From an uncultured Lachnospiraceae bacterium (GTDB lineage: Bacteria; Bacillota; Clostridia; Lachnospirales; Lachnospiraceae): a stretch of 9,225 bases of DNA. Positions 5,881-9,225 of this stretch are shown here, piece after piece (the stretch's first letter is position 1; the number at the start of each line of letters is the position of its first letter). Under the pieces are notes generated by a model. That model was not told the origin of the DNA. It worked only from the letters and a program-made list of their open reading frames with translations, and searched no databases. The translations under genes and the position numbers were made by a program. The stretch lies in the NCBI GenBank assembly GCA_910586585.1, contig CAJUKA010000029.1, positions 1 through 9,225 on the forward strand, in the 5' to 3' direction.

Positions 5881-6861
5881 ATGGCAAAAATAATCGGAAA
5901 CAATCTGCCTAATATGCCATGGCAGGAACCAGGAACTGCAGAAAAGCTGCCAGTATGGCGTTATCATGCAAATCCAATTATAGATAGATTTGCAACAAAG
6001 AATTCCAATAGTATTTTTAACAGTGCAGTTGTGCCTTTTGAGGATGGTTTTGCAGGAGTATTCCGCTGCGATAGCAAGTCAATCAGCATGGATATTTTTG
6101 CGGGATTTAGTAAAGACGGGATTCATTGGGATATTTCTGATGAACCGCTCGCATTTCAGGGTGCACACCCAGAGGTAGCAAAAAGGGATTATCGGTATGA
6201 TCCCAGAGTCTGCTTCCTTGAGGATAGATATTATATCACATGGTGCAACGGATATCATGAGTATCCAACGATTGGTGTGGGATATACCTTTGACTTTAAG
6301 ACTTTTTATCAACTGGAAAACGCATTTTTGCCATTTAATCGAAATGGAGTGTTGTTTCCCCGAAAAATTAATGGAAACTATTATATGCTGAGTCGTCCTA
6401 GTGATAATGGACACACACCATTTGGGGATATTTTCCTCAGTGAAAGCCCAGATTTGAAATATTGGGGATGTCATCGGTTTGTGATGGGAACTATTAAGGG
6501 AGACGCCTCTGCGTGGCAGTGTACCAAAATCGGTGCCGGAAGCGTTCCAATTGAAACAGATGAAGGCTGGCTTTTGATCTACCATGGTGTAATCAATACT
6601 TGTAATGGTTTTGTTTATCGAATGGGATGTGCACTGCTGGATTTGGAAGAACCGTGGAAAGTAAAAAAGAGAACAAAAAATTATATTTTAGGACCTCATG
6701 AATTATATGAGTGCGTAGGAGATGTACCGAATGTGGTATTTCCGTGTGCGGCCCTGACAGACGCAGCAACAGGAAGAATCGCGATATATTATGGGTGTGC
6801 GGATACCGTGACTGGACTTGCATTTACTACAGCAGACCGTCTGATAGCATATATGGATTAG
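5881..6861 (+). CDS. GH130-family beta-mannoside phosphorylase
   Basis: A 326-residue cytoplasmic enzyme with no signal peptide, of the GH130 five-bladed beta-propeller family. Characterised members cleave beta-mannosides with inorganic phosphate, releasing alpha-mannose-1-phosphate (for example from mannosyl-glucose, beta-1,4-manno-oligosaccharides or mannosyl-GlcNAc). Family signatures are RYDPRV at 105-110, whose Asp107 matches the catalytic general acid, GVLFPRKINGNYYMLSRPS at 156-174, KIGAGSVPIETDEGWLLIYHG at 216-236, and ALLDLEEPWKV with VPNVVFPCAAL at 251-292. Arg172 and His235 are candidate phosphate-pocket residues by position, but I cannot verify this. Some GH130 members are hydrolases, so phosphorolysis is likely but unproven, and the acceptor sugar is unknown. 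AGAGGTG lies 7 nt before the ATG. It sits 42 bp after the binding-protein gene in the same operon and is followed by a terminator. Confidence 0.9.
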   Translation: MAKIIGNNLPNMPWQEPGTAEKLPVWRYHANPIIDRFATKNSNSIFNSAVVPFEDGFAGVFRCDSKSISMDIFAGFSKDGIHWDISDEPLAFQGAHPEVAKRDYRYDPRVCFLEDRYYITWCNGYHEYPTIGVGYTFDFKTFYQLENAFLPFNRNGVLFPRKINGNYYMLSRPSDNGHTPFGDIFLSESPDLKYWGCHRFVMGTIKGDASAWQCTKIGAGSVPIETDEGWLLIYHGVINTCNGFVYRMGCALLDLEEPWKVKKRTKNYILGPHELYECVGDVPNVVFPCAALTDAATGRIAIYYGCADTVTGLAFTTADRLIAYMD

Positions 6862-6889
6862 CAATTCATCTGATATGCAAAAATGATAG

Positions 6890-6944
6890 GCTGCCGCAAA
6901 AACAAAAAAGTGAAAGCTTTGACTGATTTTGCGGCAGCTTTTTT
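6890..6944 (+). terminator. Intrinsic terminator after the GH130 gene
   Basis: GCTGCCGCAAAA at 6890-6901 pairs perfectly with TTTTGCGGCAGC at 6927-6938, and six Ts follow at 6939-6944. The 25-nt loop holds a smaller near-palindrome around AAAGCTTT. It lies between the GH130 stop and the next gene, which starts only 33 bp further on. It may therefore lower, but need not abolish, transcription of the last gene. Confidence 0.85.
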
Positions 6945-6977
6945 AAGGAATCTATACAAATAAGGAAATGGACATAT

Positions 6978-9164
6978 ATGCAGTTAATAAGCAAGACGGA
7001 TCATAGACCTTACATGAACGTATGGTTTGGAAATTTCTACAGCCCAGCTTATGATAATGAAACATTTGTTGATGAAACAATGCGGCAGATCAAAGCGCTT
7101 GGTTTTAATAGTGTGATGTTTGACACCAAGGCTTGGAAAGATTTTAGAGAACGCTGTGAAACGGGAGCACTGAGTCAGTATGTAAAAATGCAGGAATATA
7201 TGGGCGAATCAGCACATAAGCATGGTCTTGCATACAATTTTCTTGTGCTGTACTTAAATGGAGACAATCTCTATCCGCATATCCGCTTTAGCCCGCCGAT
7301 ATATGGAGAGGAAATTGTTACAGCGAATGGCAGACCTGGAAAATGGTATAAATATTGGTCAGAGCAGGCCCAGCGCTCGATGAAAGAGCACGTAGAGCGC
7401 ATTATGGAGCGCTATGGTGATGGATGCGAACGATGTGCGGCAAGACAAAACGGGAAGGAACATGAAGTGATTCCGATATGCAGCATGTGGGACCCTGTTG
7501 CTGCGCCTAGTTTTGATGATGAAGGTATCCGGCGGTATACAGATTTTCTGGAAAGTTTTTATCACGGGAATATCAAAAAGCTCAATCAAAATTATGGAAC
7601 CAAAGCATCGTGTTTTTCTGAATTGAAGCCGGAGGAATATTGGCATACATTACGGTATGGAACAAACGCATTGTTTACAGAAGAAGATGTAGAGCAGCTC
7701 ACGTCCCGGTTCCTGATTTGGAGAGATAATGCGCTTTGGAAAATGCAGGAGCTTGTGCTTTATTTCGCAGCGATGCAAACTGCTTTGAAGGAGAAGAACC
7801 CGAATTTATTTCTTTGTCCGGATATGACGCAGTGGGGATATTTTTTAAATATTTATGGAAGAACGCAAGTCGATCAGGATAATGATTTTAGTGATTTGTG
7901 GGATACTGCAATGCGGGGAATTGATATCTATGCGTTGGCGCCTTATGTAGATGCATGTCACTTTATCACAGTGCCAACAACACCGGACGGGTATCCGGAT
8001 GCTTATGTAGTTTCTTGTCAGCATAGTATGATGCGGGTCATGAACGAAGGCAGAACAATGATAGGCGGCATTTATTGGGGCAGGTTTATCTATTATGACT
8101 TATATGCGCAGATTACGCCAGGAGAGGTCCTTGGCACAATGGCAGCATGCGGCATGGATGGTTATTCATGTTATGGCATCAATGGGCTAGATGATGGAGG
8201 CGTGCTGGACCGGATGGACCAGGACTTTCTGGATGATTTGAAGGCAGGAAATACATGGTGCGCTGAAATTCTTTCGCTTGAAAAAGGAACTAGAATCAAG
8301 GAGATTGCACTGCTTTTTCCATCAGAAATGGCGCTTTTTGAACCATATGAGGTAGGAAATAATAAAATACGACGCCTTGATTTGCTGGGCTGGTACAAAA
8401 TCTGTTGTGATTTAGGATATCAGGTAGATGTGATTAGCGAACATGAAATAAAAAAAGGAGCGCTTGCTGATTATTCTATTTTGATTGTCCCGGCAAATGA
8501 TTGTTATGCAGCAATGGATCATACAGTGATGGAAGCAAAAATAAGAGCATGGGTTCAAGCAGGAGGCATACTGCTTCATGGCCCAAAGGATGCGCTTGCA
8601 AAATCCTGTTTTGGCATTGATGGAGAAACATGCGCAAAAATGCCATATTGTTATGGAAAGACAATCATTCCGCAAGGAGAGTCGTTTTGCAAATACCATG
8701 GCGGAGAGCCTGTTTCGGAATATGTTGACGGATTTGGACACTGTGTAGTTAGGTATTCAGGTGCAGACTTATCGAAATGGAATGTGGAATCGCAAGCTGA
8801 AGAATGGAAAGGATTGGTGTATGCATTTGGGGTTCAGATAGGAGCTTCTTATGCGGCAAAAAATATTCCTCATGTGCCATATGAACAGTCGAACAGAGAA
8901 ATGTACCCATTGATTCAGTCTAGGACAACGCTGATAAAAGATATTCTTTATGGTGTACAAAAGCCAGCAAGCGGTATTTGTGAGCGAGGAATTGAAACAG
9001 GGGTGTTTGAAACGGGTATGGTGATTGTCAATCATCGTTCCACGCCATACACACTTCCTAGAAGATTTCAGACAGAGCGGTATTTGTATCCGAATGTTCG
9101 TACAGAGGACGGCAGAGGAATATTGGAAGGACACCGTGCAGTCTGGGTCAGTGATTCGAAGTGA
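6978..9164 (+). CDS. GH42-like three-domain TIM-barrel protein, putative glycosidase of unassigned family
   Basis: A 728-residue protein, probably cytoplasmic since no signal peptide is seen. Residues 1 to about 430 look like a TIM barrel: YMNVWFGNF (12-20), ALGFNSVMFDT (40-50), NFLVLYLNGD (87-96), VIPICSMWDP (164-173), a helix ending KKLNQNYGT (200-208), and TPGEVLGTMAACGMDGYSCYG (380-400). Residues about 435-660 look like the Rossmann-type trimerisation domain of GH42 (GYQVDVISEHEI, DYSILIVPAND, IRAWVQAGGILLHGP). Residues about 675-728 form a small beta domain. GH42's NE acid/base is replaced by WD (Asp172), and no Glu is seen near the expected nucleophile (about 362-368). It may thus be a divergent or new glycosidase family, a GH164-like beta-mannosidase, or not a hydrolase. 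TAAGGA at 6961-6966 lies 11 nt before the ATG at 6978; an ATG at 6968 is in another frame and soon stops. It follows GH130 after a terminator, which suggests a role on the same glycan at lower expression. Confidence 0.75.
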   Translation: MQLISKTDHRPYMNVWFGNFYSPAYDNETFVDETMRQIKALGFNSVMFDTKAWKDFRERCETGALSQYVKMQEYMGESAHKHGLAYNFLVLYLNGDNLYPHIRFSPPIYGEEIVTANGRPGKWYKYWSEQAQRSMKEHVERIMERYGDGCERCAARQNGKEHEVIPICSMWDPVAAPSFDDEGIRRYTDFLESFYHGNIKKLNQNYGTKASCFSELKPEEYWHTLRYGTNALFTEEDVEQLTSRFLIWRDNALWKMQELVLYFAAMQTALKEKNPNLFLCPDMTQWGYFLNIYGRTQVDQDNDFSDLWDTAMRGIDIYALAPYVDACHFITVPTTPDGYPDAYVVSCQHSMMRVMNEGRTMIGGIYWGRFIYYDLYAQITPGEVLGTMAACGMDGYSCYGINGLDDGGVLDRMDQDFLDDLKAGNTWCAEILSLEKGTRIKEIALLFPSEMALFEPYEVGNNKIRRLDLLGWYKICCDLGYQVDVISEHEIKKGALADYSILIVPANDCYAAMDHTVMEAKIRAWVQAGGILLHGPKDALAKSCFGIDGETCAKMPYCYGKTIIPQGESFCKYHGGEPVSEYVDGFGHCVVRYSGADLSKWNVESQAEEWKGLVYAFGVQIGASYAAKNIPHVPYEQSNREMYPLIQSRTTLIKDILYGVQKPASGICERGIETGVFETGMVIVNHRSTPYTLPRRFQTERYLYPNVRTEDGRGILEGHRAVWVSDSK

Positions 9165-9225
9165 TTTTGACTTAAGAGCTGTCGCGCAGCGACTAAAACA
9201 GGAAAGTAAAGTCGCAAAGACGCAC
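9165..9225. other. Non-coding tail with a small GC-rich hairpin, cut by the window end
   Basis: After the last stop codon, GTCGC-GCA-GCGAC at 9181-9193 can form a 5-bp hairpin, and another GTCGC follows at about 9210. No U-tract follows, so it is not a clear terminator. Too little sequence remains to say more. Confidence 0.4.

Noticed and set aside
5407..5967. 186-codon open frame on the minus strand over the end of the binding-protein gene
   Set aside because: It is antisense to well-supported genes, has no family resemblance or ribosome binding site, and spans two coding regions and their junction.
6079..6585. 168-codon open frame on the minus strand inside the GH130 gene
   Set aside because: It lies wholly antisense to conserved GH130 motifs, and its translation resembles no protein family I know.
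6978..9164. Straight assignment of the last gene as a GH42 beta-galactosidase
   Set aside because: The domain layout fits, but the acid/base NE and nucleophile Glu are not found at the expected places, and the neighbours point to mannosides.
1..9225. CRISPR array, insertion sequence, phage genes, tRNA or rRNA
   Set aside because: No regularly spaced repeats, transposase or integrase motifs, tRNA-like cloverleaf or rRNA sequence was seen on reading through the window.

Overview
The window looks like chromosomal DNA from a low-GC Gram-positive anaerobe, most likely a gut Clostridia/Lachnospiraceae-type bacterium. The reasons are AT-rich intergenic DNA, strong AGGAGG-type ribosome binding sites, near-consensus sigma-A promoters, a long-form hibernation factor, and an LplA/LplB/YtcP-type sugar importer with a DUF3502-type lipoprotein. 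The genus cannot be fixed from the sequence alone.

Layout. (1) 1-800: hpf, the long-form ribosome hibernation factor, with its own promoter and a very strong, probably bidirectional terminator. It is unrelated to the rest. (2) 819-1832, minus strand: a LacI-family regulator. (3) 1833-2308: a 476-bp divergent control region with a promoter facing each way and three copies of the 14-bp element TTTRCAAATGTTAA. One copy abuts the regulator's -35, one is in the middle, and one overlaps the -10 of the transporter promoter. (4) 2309-9164, plus strand: two ABC permeases, two tandem hairpins, a solute-binding lipoprotein, a GH130-type mannoside phosphorylase, an intrinsic terminator, and a 728-residue TIM-barrel protein of GH42-like architecture. 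(5) 9165-9225: a short non-coding tail cut by the window edge.

How it fits together (inference). An oligosaccharide, probably containing a beta-mannoside, is captured by the lipoprotein and imported by the two permeases. No ATPase is encoded here, so a shared MsmK/UgpC-type ATPase elsewhere is presumably used. Inside the cell the GH130 enzyme would release mannose-1-phosphate by phosphorolysis, and the 728-residue protein would act on another linkage of the same glycan. The LacI-type protein probably represses the operon and itself through the three repeats.

The part most likely to be undescribed is the 728-residue protein. It has the three-domain layout of GH42 beta-galactosidases, but by eye it lacks the family's catalytic glutamates: a WDP motif sits where the acid/base NE is expected, and no acidic residue is seen near the nucleophile position. 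The rest is a well-formed but recognisable sugar-utilisation locus. I saw no CRISPR array, insertion sequence, tRNA or rRNA.
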